A DNA stretch of 64,000 bases from Rhynchopus sp. YZ270_cl-10. Its lineage: Eukaryota; Euglenozoa; Diplonemea; Diplonemida; Diplonemidae. Each line of letters opens with the position of its first letter. Positions within the stretch are counted from its first letter, which is position 1. A program made the translations under genes and the position numbers. A model generated the notes under the pieces. That model saw only the letters and a program-made list of their open reading frames with translations, was not told the origin of the DNA and searched no databases. Shown piece after piece: positions 20,456-29,856 of the stretch. The stretch spans positions 1,364,001 through 1,428,000 of the forward strand of contig OZ037836.1 in NCBI GenBank assembly GCA_964035575.1. Reading direction: 5' to 3'.

Positions 20456-21652
20456 TCAAGTTTGATCTCCCAAGGCCTCAACTGCAGTCCTCATGACTTG
20501 CACGGCCGCATCAAGAGTGACAAGCTCTTCCTTATCGTTCGGGGCTTGTTCTTCTTGTTCCTCATCATCAGCGTCGGGTTCTTCGACTGCCGGAAATCCG
20601 TGTCTCAGCTTGCATTCAACAGCATATCTGCGTTCGATATCCTGATTCAGTGACAGCAGTGCGAGACGACCATGGCACTCAAGGGAGAGGGCACCTCTGT
20701 TAGCGGATAGCGCACTCTGAAAGGTAGGCGTGTCTCCGTCGTCATTGTGCGTGTCTCCGTCACTTCTGGCTTTCCTCGGGGATTCGTCTCTGCTTCGTTT
20801 CGGACGTGCTTCAACCACAAGCTTACTCAGCTCGCCGTTCCTCACTTCGTTGGACACAACACTGCTGCAGCCGGAAAGGTAAATGCTCGTCAACGAAGTG
20901 CAGTTCGCAGCAAAGTTCGTAGTATTATTCCAAGTCAAACCAATCGACGTCACGTTCCTGAGTGGTGACAAATCCAGGGTGGTTAAGCTGCTGCAGTTCT
21001 GAAGGAACCGCGCACCAACCTGTGTCACGTTGCTGAGTGAAGTTAAATCGACGTTGGTTAAGCTCGCGCAGCCGTAAAGAAAGCTGTCACCCACCTGCCT
21101 CACATTGCTGAAGGGTGATAAATCCAGGGTCGTTAACCTCTTGCAGTTCCAAAGGAAGTCCTCACCAACCCGCGTCACATTGCTCAACCCAGAGAGGTCG
21201 ACACTTGTCAACGAGTCGCAGCCTTCCAGGAACCTGACTCCAATGTGAGTCACAATGGACTCAGCACTGAGATCAAGTCTCGTCAACGAAGTGCGTGCCA
21301 AGAAGTAATTCGGAATGACCGTCGCAACCTCCGCCTGCAGAAGCAAACACGCCACCTCAGGGTCCTCCACACTCTTCAACTTCTTGGCTGTGATGTCGGT
21401 CACACCCAACGCATGAAGCTCTGCAATGGCTTCTTGCTTCTTCGTCTTCGTGAGGATGATTGTGTCACCAGCACTCAACTGCGTCATGTCCGCTCCTTCT
21501 CCCATCGCTTCGTCTCCGAAACTCATGCAAAAGCTGTCTTCAGGCAACCCCATTGCAGACGCCACCTTCCGCCGCAAGTCCTCCACTGTGTCATCCTCAC
21601 CCACCTCGACTGTGTGCTGATTCGTGTCGAAACCCTTGATGTTCACGTCCAT
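20456..21652 (-). CDS. Ubl-LRR protein L2, longest and best-preserved copy
   Basis: This 398-residue product has a ubiquitin-like domain (residues 1-~72: MDVNIKGFDTNQHTVEVGED...SAGDTIILTK), a linker (EAIAELHALGVTDITAKKL...DPEVACLLLQAEVATVIPN) and six BspA-type LRRs (~115-270), each ending in a FL..C or FAANC motif. Its C-terminal ~100 residues are acidic (PDADDEEQEEQAPNDKEEL) and absent from the paralogues. The paralogues have five G where L2 has four (near 20,774-20,777), which ends their frames early. L2 may therefore show the ancestral form. BspA-like LRRs usually bind proteins or surfaces; with an N-terminal Ubl a role in recognition or protein turnover is conceivable but unproven. No signal peptide or membrane segment is seen. 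Confidence 0.8.
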   Translation of the reverse strand: MDVNIKGFDTNQHTVEVGEDDTVEDLRRKVASAMGLPEDSFCMSFGDEAMGEGADMTQLSAGDTIILTKTKKQEAIAELHALGVTDITAKKLKSVEDPEVACLLLQAEVATVIPNYFLARTSLTRLDLSAESIVTHIGVRFLEGCDSLTSVDLSGLSNVTRVGEDFLWNCKRLTTLDLSPFSNVRQVGDSFLYGCASLTNVDLTSLSNVTQVGARFLQNCSSLTTLDLSPLRNVTSIGLTWNNTTNFAANCTSLTSIYLSGCSSVVSNEVRNGELSKLVVEARPKRSRDESPRKARSDGDTHNDDGDTPTFQSALSANRGALSLECHGRLALLSLNQDIERRYAVECKLRHGFPAVEEPDADDEEQEEQAPNDKEELVTLDAAVQVMRTAVEALGDQT

Positions 21653-21682
21653 GTCTTTGTTGTGGTTTGTGTTCTGATTTCT

Positions 21683-21706
21683 GTGTGTGGTGGTGGGGTG
21701 GAGGAC
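21683..21706 (-). promoter_or_regulatory. CCACC-rich leader of L2
   Basis: The coding strand reads CCACCCCACCACCACACACAG 32-52 bases before the ATG. The same element is kept upstream of L3 (27,648-27,666) and L6 (38,182-38,200), and a close relative lies upstream of the HMG genes. Confidence 0.4.
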
Positions 21707-21902
21707 AAGACAAGAAACACCCTATTTTGCAGGGTTGTTTCAACCCTGGGCGCTACGGCAGGACAGACAGCAGACCTGCAACAGCTCATCAGACCGCCCC
21801 ACACAGCATGCCACAGTTGGCATGGTGCTGGCAAAGGTGAATGCTGCAAGACACCTGTTCAGCGTCAGGGGACTGCCCTGGTGCGCAGCTCTGCAGAGGA
21901 CA

Positions 21903-22355
21903 CTACGCAAGCTGCGGACATCGTGCATGCGTTTGAACGCACTGCGAACACAGTGAAGGTGACGTCAGAAGCATGCACCCTGGAGAAGAAGATGTGCTGG
22001 TCCTATGCACGCATACAGCCTTGTGGTGAGTAGGTTCGAAGAAGCCCCCCGCAAAAGGTGAAGCAGATTCTTGGCTGGGATGTTGAAAACACAGTTGTGT
22101 TGCTGCTGTTGAATACGACGTAAAAAACTGAAGAACATTTCCCACATGCACTTCAATGTCGATTGCGCCTGTGCAAGGAATCATCCATTTGTGAATGCCA
22201 ACGAATGAAAACAGCCTCTCGTACGTCCCAACAGGCGGCAGTGTCAAGTACTCAGCTGATATGTACCCCACTGCACGCAGGACAGGTGTCCCCTCGTCAC
22301 ACTCCCATTCAACTGTGAAGTTAACTGCAAGAGGGTTCCCAGCAGGAGGATGCAC
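21903..22355 (-). CDS. Hypothetical 150-residue protein or exon
   Basis: I do not recognise this frame. Residues ~8-75 (AVNFTVEWECDEGTPVLRAV, GYISAEYLTLPPVGTYERLF) have the mixed hydrophobic/polar composition of a folded domain, but no known motif is visible. The C-terminal third is serine/cysteine-rich and less convincing. It lies 251 bases upstream of L2 on the same strand and does not recur elsewhere in the window, so it could be a remnant or exon of a gene otherwise lost. Confidence 0.3.
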   Translation of the reverse strand: MHPPAGNPLAVNFTVEWECDEGTPVLRAVGYISAEYLTLPPVGTYERLFSFVGIHKWMIPCTGAIDIEVHVGNVLQFFTSYSTAATQLCFQHPSQESASPFAGGFFEPTHHKAVCVHRTSTSSSPGCMLLTSPSLCSQCVQTHARCPQLA

Positions 22356-22439
22356 TCTGCGAATGTTAATGTCCTGTCCTACTCACTTCACAGCGTGCTG
22401 CAACCACAGACGAAGCTGAGGTGCCAGACAAATGCACGA

Positions 22440-22625
22440 AAGCACGACTCAGGGGGGAGGACACGCTTTGCTGTGCTTGGGGTGCTTGGGGTGCGGAAGC
22501 AACTCTTGTGCTGTGCTGGAGGAAGGGGTGTGGGAGGTGGAGGTGCACAGTGTTGTGAGTGTGGGGGGTTTGGGTGTGGCGCTTCCCGCGATCGTTTGTG
22601 GTGATGATGGGAGGGGAAGCTGTGT
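22440..22625. repeat. F1 repeat with internal inversion
   Basis: Compared with 36,003-36,145 and 39,385-39,575 the segment from CTCAGGGGGGAGGACACGC to GGGAGGGGAAGCTGTG is reversed, while the flanks on both sides keep their order (GACAAATGCACGAAAGCAC to the left, CAGTCACACTATCAAGTG to the right). A ~185-bp inversion explains this. Confidence 0.6.
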
Positions 22626-22901
22626 ACCCCCAGTCACACTATCAAGTGAAAGCACGCCATCAGTGCATCAGAGCACACAACGGAAGCCACTCGCCTCCGT
22701 CATCACACCTCACACCTCTTCGTGCAAGCTACCAAGAAGACAGTGAAAGACCACGTGGTGTTAACGAGTTCAGAGTGAAATAAATTGCAGAAAAAAGGGG
22801 GGTTCGGCGGGGAGGTACGTTGTAATGAATAAGACATGGGTTTTTGTGGGGATTCTTTTGCAGCACAGAGTAACATAATTGTGTTTCATTATAGACTACT
22901 A

Positions 22902-23018
22902 CCACCTGATGTTTACCTCGCGAAAAGTCGCGAAAAGCCAAACACCACCCGTTTGTCCCAGCCGTTACACGCCTTTACGTGCCAATACGCGCCTATGCGA
23001 GGGGTAAAAATCAGGTGG
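22902..23018. mobile_element. 117-bp MITE with 16-bp TIR and TACTA duplication
   Basis: The ends are CCACCTGATGTTTACC and, inverted, CCACCTGATTTTTACC. TACTA flanks both sides (22,897-22,901 and 23,019-23,023). The paralogous block at 36,405-36,430 reads GACTACTATCACTAGATAG with no element, giving an empty site. A second copy lies at 39,846-39,951. Confidence 0.75.
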
Positions 23019-23356
23019 TACTATCAGTACTATCATTAGATAGCAGCAACGATGTTTTCTTCACAGGATCCTTAAAAGAGAGCAAATAGAAGGAGTACGC
23101 TTTGCAGGAGGTGTCAGAATGCTTTGTTTCTATTTTGAAAACTAGGTTGCATTAGTGTAGCCACACTGCTACAGTACTTTGTTTTGTTTTCTTTTGTTTT
23201 GGGGGAATTATTTGCATTTGTACCTGTGCACAAATATGTCCGCGTATACAAAAAGATTTCCAACAATATGTCACAAGTGTCATCAATAAAAAGGGGTAAA
23301 GCCTAAAAGGCAGAGGAGTGAAAAGAAAGCTTCGCAATGGGGACACAACGTAACAT

Positions 23357-23490
23357 AACACAACGTGTGGAACGTCTTGCTCAGCACAGCTCTCCTCTCG
23401 CACCAAGTAGTAGTCTGTGCCACGGTGAGCAAGACTGTGCCCCTCTTCTTCTCCGAACCAGAGGACGCAAGCAGACATACTGCCAGAGAC
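23357..23490. repeat. Ubl-LRR 3'-flank repeat F2, interrupted by the hAT element
   Basis: This stretch (GTGTGGAACGTCTTGCTCAG to GCCAGAGACCCTCCACC) recurs intact downstream of L1 (9,045-9,195), L5 (29,662-29,812) and L6 (37,212-37,362). There it continues directly into TCGGGGAGGTGCTG. Here the continuation is found only at 26,813, on the far side of the transposon. Confidence 0.8.
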
Positions 23491-23756
23491 CCTCCACCCA
23501 GAGCCCGCGGACCTCCCCCGAAAATTAATTATGCACCCCCTTCCAACCCCCGTCCCGCCCAAAAAACACAAAAAAAAAAACAAAAAAAAACCTCTCCCGA
23601 GCTTTCCCCGAGGACAAGCCAGAAATACGAAAGGGAGGCTTTTTCTCCTGCTGAAAGTGAAAAAATGACGGGGGGAGGGGGGTCATATGTTCTTTGATGA
23701 TTTTACATTCGGTATACGGGGGGGGTGGTGGTGGGGTTGGGGTTGGGGTAAAAAAC

Positions 23757-26482
23757 TTAGAAAGGCGGATACACTGACGTGACAACATGGTCAGGGATAC
23801 GCAGTGCGCGATTAATTTGGCACCCTGACGCATTCGTGTAAGCGGTATAAAATCGCTTCACTGCTCGCAGACACTGGTTGTGGGACAGACGTTTATCGAA
23901 TCTCTTGACCTCCTTCCCAGGCGCAGAAAACACTCTGCCCTTCCCACGGGCATGCAGAGCAATACGCATGTTCCCGTTCAGGTTGTCGGATGAAAGCAAT
24001 TTCCGCTGATTAGTTTTTATTTGATTCATAGCTGATATGACTCTCTCACATTCAGCGTTGCTCACGGGGAAAACAAGAAAAATTTCAATAATTTCTCTCA
24101 AATGAGGGAAGAGTTTTTTTTTTTTCATTATTTTATAAATGTCAGGCACTGTCGTGTCAGACAAAGTAGAAAACGTGTCTTTGTAAACAATGAACTCCGC
24201 CTTGATACGGGCGAGATCGAAGTCGTAACCTCCATGTGTGCCTGACACCTTTCGGTCCTCAGTGCAGGGGTCGGAGGAGGTGCCACTGTAAAAAAAATCT
24301 GTCACGCCGCTAGTGTACCACGACAACAGGTCGTCTAGCTCTTTTGCCCCAAAAAGTAGTAATTGTGATGTGTCCCTGGGGAAATGTCTAGGGGAAAAAA
24401 TTTTAAATTTAGACAAAAAGGGCACATCACAAATCACGCCCTCAGTCTCTTCAATGAGGCGGGTGAGGTAGGGGGAGGCGACGATTTCGTGGAATGGGTT
24501 AAATTCCAGGTCTTCGTCCAATGCCTCCGCATTTACGTCGGCCAGCACCTCTGGCCACGTGGGGTACACCTGTCCTGATATCGCAGGATTATCACGCAGT
24601 TCGCGGATAGTGTGCAGGTACTGGTCGAACACGTCGACCAGATCAAACACGCTCAGGCTGCGGTCCTGTGGAATGAAATAAAATAAACGATAAAGGGAAT
24701 TGATTTGGGCCATACCTGGAGTGTTGAGACCAACGAGCTGTTGGCATCCTCGACATCTGCAAGCAGATGCACGCTCTTTACCATGGCGGGTTCCATGAGC
24801 TTCGCTGACAGATCAGCGGTCTTTGCTCTAAGGAACCGCACCAGAGGGCGGTACACTGCCGTGATGTTATCCAAACATCTGGCATTCTGGATCCACCGAA
24901 TCTCATGGGGTTCCAGTACCTTGCGTGGCTTGTCGATTCCAACTCCTTTCTGGAACTTCATCCAGTCCGTCACACGAACGCTGCTGGCGTTGAACCAGGA
25001 GTACAGCTTCGACTCCATGGCGATCGCCGCATCCAGGCACGGCACGGCCTTCGTCGCCCCCTTTGGCTTCAGCACAAACTGGTGGCACGTACACCAGAAG
25101 TACTTCGCGTGCAGGTTCATTCTCACGCGTAGCCTCTTCTGCAGCCCCCTCTTTTTCCCAGACATCGACGCTGTCCCATCCAATCCGATAGCAATCATCC
25201 TTTTCGGATTTAAACCAAGGTCGCGTACCGCCCCCAAGAGTACCCTCTCATACTCCTCTGATGTGCCGTTGTTCATGGGGAGCAAGGACAGGAAGCACTC
25301 GCGAACCTCCCCCTCCTCTACGTCGATGTAGCGAACACAAAGAGCACACTCTGCACACTGGGCGATGTCCTTGCTCTCATCGCACATCAAAGACCACCAG
25401 GGAGACTGCTGGATGCACAGTAGCAAGTCCTCCGTCGTAACCATCGACACTGACTCCAGTAATTGGCGAGACTCTGCCGTGCCGAGGTAAGTCGGCGGCT
25501 CAGCTAAATGCCGCTGCAAACTGGCGCACCCCTGCTCCTCAGCCACGTAGATCACGTGCTCTTGCAACTCCTCAATGGCGTGCATACGTCGAGCGTTGTA
25601 GTGCACACACTTGATCAGGCTAATGAGCCCTTCCAGGTTCTTCTCCTTCGTGTTTTCACTCGCCATGTCAAGCTGTGCAGCGATGGAGGAGGTGGGCGCG
25701 GCGGGCTTCTTACTGTTAACCAGGAACTTCGCATGCTCACGTTCAGCAGTAACATGATACTCCGCCTTATGATGCGATTTTATTGCATCAAGTGCAGTGT
25801 TCCAGTTGTTCAGTGGTCTTTTGGAAGTGAACGCGTGCTGAACATTTGTAGGCATCGTTCCCTTCTTCTCCTTCACGAAGAACCACTCGCAGTGCTTGCA
25901 CGTCATCCCAAGTTCGTCCTTGCAGAGCCACTTGAACTGGCTCTCCCACGATTCCTGGTACGTCCGTACTTTTCGCTTCTTCGCTGCACGATTGGAGCTT
26001 GACACATCAGACGCAAGACGAGTACGATCACCTGAACCTGTCGCAGAAGCCGCATCTGGGACGTCGGTCGTAGCATCAACATCTATCTGCATGGCGGTAG
26101 CAACAGGCGCAGTCTCCTCTGTAGTAGCAGCAGGCGCAGTCTCCTCTGTAGTAGCAACAGGCGCAGTCTCCTCTGTAATAGCAACAGGCGCAGTCTCCGT
26201 AGATGTGACGGCAACGGAAGGGGGCTGCAACACAAAGTCGCTCACGGAGGCTTTAACACCTGTAGCTGGCACTTCATCTTCATCTTCGTCATCGTCATCG
26301 CCATCGCCACCGACCTGCATTGCCACGCTGGCGTCAAGTTGTGACATGGCTTCTGTCGCTGATGCAGCCTTCATCTGATCGGCCTTCCTCTTCGCCTGCT
26401 GCAACATGGCCGGCAGTGACCCCTTCTCCCTCTTTCCCAGCCTTGCCAAAGCTTGCATCCGCTTTGTCGGCCGGCCGGACAT
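23757..26482 (-). CDS. hAT transposase, two exons, 891 residues
   Basis: Exon 1 (26,482-24,716, 589 codons) and exon 2 (24,665-23,757, 302 codons plus stop) join in phase 0 across a 50-base intron. The N-terminus has four ATTEETAPV-like repeats (~97-130), a basic KKRKVR motif (168-173) and a BED/TTF-like zinc-finger region with C195/C198 and histidines near 237-243. CDES (D368) and GLDGTASMSG (D435) match the first two acidic catalytic sites of hAT transposases. Residues ~775-826 (VFPVSNAECERVISAMNQIK) are the hATC dimerisation region. The protein cuts and rejoins its own element. The pattern resembles the ZNF862/KIAA1586-like group. All recognisable parts are present, so activity is plausible but untested. 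Confidence 0.9.
24666..24715 (-). other. Spliceosomal intron of the hAT transposase
   Basis: On the coding strand exon 1 ends CTCCAG, then GTATGGCCC opens the intron and TTTCATTCCACAG closes it before GACCGCAGC. The length is 50 bases in phase 0. Reading straight through would end the protein after about 20 unrelated residues, whereas removal links the two halves of a typical hAT transposase. Confidence 0.9.
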
Positions 26483-26876
26483 TATTATTCTTATTCTTTT
26501 TTGATTTTTCTGTTAAGTATTGTACATGGGAAAGGGATGTCGATGTACAGGCGATTGTCGAAACTACAAAAAACCCCTGCGGGGCTGAGGCTCCCAAACC
26601 CTTTTTCCTTTTTTTTTTTGTATCGACAATCACCTACTGAGGCAGGAAAAATAAAATTTCCCCCTCCCAAACCCCCCTCCCCCCAAAAAAAACACCCAAA
26701 AAAAAAACCCAAAACCCCCGTCCCTGGACGGGGGTCGGGACGGGGGTCGGTTTTTGGAAAATAATTGACCCCCGTCCGGGACGGGGTGAACGGGGGTGTT
26801 CCGCGGACTCTGCCTCCACCTCGGGGAGGTGCTGCCCTCCCACCAACACACCACGCCGTCATTGTGCGTGTCTCCG

Positions 26877-27617
26877 TCACTTCTGGCTTTGCTCGGGGGA
26901 TTCGTCTCTGCTTCGTTTCGGACGTGCTTCAACCACAAGCTTACTCAGCTTGCCGTTCCTCACTTCGTTGGACACAACACTGCTGCAGCCGGAAAGGTAA
27001 ATGCTCGTCAACGAAGTGCAGTTCCCAGCAAAATGCGCACTTCCAAAGAACAAACGAATATGCATCACATTGCTGAGTGGTGATAAATCCAAGGTCCTTA
27101 AACTGCTGCAGTTGTAAATGAAGCCTGCGCCAACCTGCGTCACATTGCTCAACCCAGAGAGGTCCAGACTTGTTAACGAGGTGCAGTCTCTCAGGAAGTA
27201 GTCTTCAATGTGAGTCACAATGGACTCAGCACTGAGATCAAGTCTCGTCAACGAAGTGCGCGACAAGAAGTAATTCGGAATGACAGTCGCAACCTCCGCC
27301 TGCAGAAGCAAACACGCCACCTCAGGATCCATCACGCGCTTCAGCCTCTTGGCTGTGATGTCGGTCACACCCAACGCATGAAGCTCTGCAATGGCTTTTT
27401 GCTTCTTCGTCTTCGTGAGGATGATCGTGTCACCAGCACTCAACTGCGTTATGTCCGCTCCTTCTCCCATCGCTTCGTCTCCGAAACTCATGCAAAAGCT
27501 GTCTTCAGGCAACCCCATTGCAGACGCCACCTTCCGCCGCAAGCCCTCCACTCTGTCATCCTCACCCACCTCGACTGTGTGCTGATTCGTGTCGAAACCC
27601 TTGATGTTCAGGTCCAT
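26877..27617 (-). CDS. Ubl-LRR protein L3
   Basis: The 246-residue product starts at MDLNIKGFDTNQHTVEVGED, has the ubiquitin-like domain, the EAIAELHALG-type linker (here KAIAELHALG) and about four BspA-type LRRs. The frame ends RPKRSRDESPEQSQK, shorter than L2 because of one extra G. It has fewer LRRs than L1 (7), L2 (6) or L4 (5). The hAT element lies immediately beyond its 3' end and may have replaced its normal 3' flank and polyadenylation context. The leader at 27,648-27,666 is CCACC-rich. Confidence 0.75.
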   Translation of the reverse strand: MDLNIKGFDTNQHTVEVGEDDRVEGLRRKVASAMGLPEDSFCMSFGDEAMGEGADITQLSAGDTIILTKTKKQKAIAELHALGVTDITAKRLKRVMDPEVACLLLQAEVATVIPNYFLSRTSLTRLDLSAESIVTHIEDYFLRDCTSLTSLDLSGLSNVTQVGAGFIYNCSSLRTLDLSPLSNVMHIRLFFGSAHFAGNCTSLTSIYLSGCSSVVSNEVRNGKLSKLVVEARPKRSRDESPEQSQK

Positions 27618-27999
27618 GTCTTTGTTGTGGTTTTGTGTTCTGATCTCTGTGTGTGGTGGTGGGGTGTGGAGGACAACAAAAATAGCTGCGGAGAGGCCCC
27701 CTCTCCCGACCCACAACCCCCGACTCCGCACCACGCCGTATTTAAGGTGCTCTATTTGGGTGACGCGATATTCAGAGGACAGCCTCCTCACCTGCAGACG
27801 ATATACGACTTCCCGTGGTTTCAGCCTCACACAGAATACTTAGGTCGACTGTTCTCCAGAAAGCTGGTGCATGAGCTGTCCTGGGTGCCACCCTTCTTCT
27901 TGAACAGCGACACGTGTTCCAGGGGTGAGAGAGTGGTCAGTGTTGACAGGCTGGTTAGTACTGCTCGACATTGTGTTGTTTTCTACGCTGTGAGATGTT

Positions 28000-28130
28000 A
28001 ACGTACGTACTCTTTTTGATTCAAAACCCCAATTGAAGACTTTAGGTAAAAATTGGTGGAAAAAGGAAAAGTTGGGGGGATTGCAATTTTTTTTTGGGCG
28101 TTTCCTCCACCCCCAACTCACAATGTTTGC
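28000..28130. repeat. Dispersed ~110-bp repeat R, partial copy
   Basis: This has the pattern TTAACGTACGTACTCTTTTTGATTC..., then a G-rich and a CCTCCACCCCCA stretch. Fuller relatives lie at 36,761-36,885, 53,062-53,175 (inverted) and 58,103-58,235 (inverted). Confidence 0.4.
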
Positions 28131-28221
28131 AAATGAAACACATCCCCTCCTCCATCTATTCGTCGTCGGGGAGGTGCTGCCCTGCCACCAACGCACCACG
28201 TCGTCATTGTGCGTGTCTCTG

Positions 28222-29028
28222 TCACTTCTGGCTTTGCTCGGGGGATTCGTCTCTGCTTCGTTTCGGACGTGCTTCAACCACAAGCTTACTCAGCTCGCCC
28301 TTCCTCACTTCGTTGGACACAACGCTGCTGCAGCCGGAAAGGTAAATGCTCGTCAACGAAGTGCAGTTCTCAGCAAAATACGTAGTACCTGCAAAACCGG
28401 TACTAATGTGCGTCACATTGCTGAGTGGAGATAAATTGAGTGTGGTTAAGCTCTTGCAGCCGAAAAGAAAACTGTCGCCAACCTTCGTCACATTGTTGAG
28501 TACTGACAAATCTAGGATAGCTAGTCTCCAGCAGTTCTGAAGGAAGTCCGCACCAACCCGCGTCACATTGCTCAACCCAGAGAGGTCGACACTTGCCAAC
28601 GAGTCGCAGTCTGCCAGGAAGCAGTCTCCAATGTGAGTCACGATGGACTCAGCACTGAGATCAAGTCTCGTCAACGAAGTGCGTGCCAAGAAGTCATTCG
28701 GAATGACAGTCGCAACCTCCGCCTGCAGAAGCAAACACGCCACCTCAGGGTCCTGCACACTCTCCAACTTCTCGGCTGTGATGTCGGTCACACCCAACGC
28801 ATGAAGCTCTACAATGGCTTGTTGCTTCTTCGTCTTCGTGAGGATGATTGTGTCACCAGCACTCAGCTGCTCAGCTGCTTCGTCCTTCCCTCCGAAGCCC
28901 ATGCGGAAGCTGCCCTCAGCCAACCCCACTGCAGTCGCCACCTTCTGCCGCATCGTCTCCGTTGTGTCATCCACACCCACCTCGATCACGTGCGAGTTGT
29001 CGGCAAAATCCTTAATAGTTACGTCCAT
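28222..29028 (-). CDS. Ubl-LRR protein L4, divergent Ubl
   Basis: The 268-residue product begins MDVTIKDFADNSHVIEVGVD and has a ubiquitin-like domain clearly diverged from L2, L3 and L6 (for example GLAEGSFRMGFGGKDEAAEQ), while the linker and the five LRRs remain close to the others. This contrast suggests that the LRR part is kept alike by exchange between copies. It ends ...DESPEQSQK. The leader is G/T-rich on the plus strand, related to but weaker than the CCACC element of other copies. Confidence 0.75.
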   Translation of the reverse strand: MDVTIKDFADNSHVIEVGVDDTTETMRQKVATAVGLAEGSFRMGFGGKDEAAEQLSAGDTIILTKTKKQQAIVELHALGVTDITAEKLESVQDPEVACLLLQAEVATVIPNDFLARTSLTRLDLSAESIVTHIGDCFLADCDSLASVDLSGLSNVTRVGADFLQNCWRLAILDLSVLNNVTKVGDSFLFGCKSLTTLNLSPLSNVTHISTGFAGTTYFAENCTSLTSIYLSGCSSVVSNEVRKGELSKLVVEARPKRSRDESPEQSQK

Positions 29029-29856
29029 TTGTCTGCTTTTGTGTCGCTCTGTTGTGTGGGGTTGTAGTTGGGGCTGGAGTGGGTCAACATGGTGAAGGAA
29101 AAACAACACCTCACCAAAGCCCTTCCTTTGCAGGCAGACGTACAAATTGAATCATGCAGACAACCCTTGAAGGACGTCATATTGATGTTGCTTTTAAGAC
29201 TTTACGTCTTTTCCTTCTGCAGCATGAAAAGGATTCTGCCAACATTGAGTACAGACCTCTTCTGGGTACTCAGGCCATTGTCGAAGCATCCACAGTCCGC
29301 GAGGTTACTACGACATGCAAGACCAAGACACATTGCAGATGCTCCAAGCACCAACGGGAAACACGCCTTCGCACAAAATTGCGTATCAATTCTCCCTCTC
29401 AGCAGAACACCGTCTATGAGAAAAGAAGCGTGACGGGAGGGGGTGAGAAAAGGTGGAGGTGGGGTACAGCCTTTTGTTGGAAACCGTCATCACACCTCAC
29501 ACCTCTTCGTGCAAGCTACCAAGAAGACAGTGAAAGACCACGTGGTGTCGACGAGTTCAGTGATAATAAATTGCAGAAAAAATGGGGGTTGGGCGGGGAG
29601 GTACGTTGTAATGAATCAGACATGGGTTTTTGTGGGGATTCTTTTCCAGCAGTGAAATAACACAATGTGTGGAACGTCTTGCTCAGCACAGCTCTCCTCT
29701 CGCACCAAGTAGTAGTCTGTGCCACGGTGAGCAAGACTGTGCCCCTCTTCTTCTCCGAACCAGAGGACGCAAGCAGACATACTGCCAGAGACCCTCCACC
29801 TCGGGGAGGTGCTGTCCTGCCACCAACACACCACGTCGTCATTGTGCGTGTCTCCG

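Larger units (their letters stand above)
23499..26812 (-). mobile_element. Complete hAT transposon with 8-bp target duplication
   Basis: The inverted ends begin CAGAGCCCGCGGACC (left) and CAGAGTCCGCGGAAC (right, read inward), about 19 of 22 bases matching. The 8-bp duplication CCTCCACC lies at 23,491-23,498 and 26,813-26,820. Paralogous flanks at 9.17, 29.79 and 37.34 kb carry a single CCTCCACC with no insert, which confirms the boundaries. The 3.3-kb element carries one intron-containing transposase gene with no visible defect. It landed about 57 bases beyond the stop codon of L3. Confidence 0.92.
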
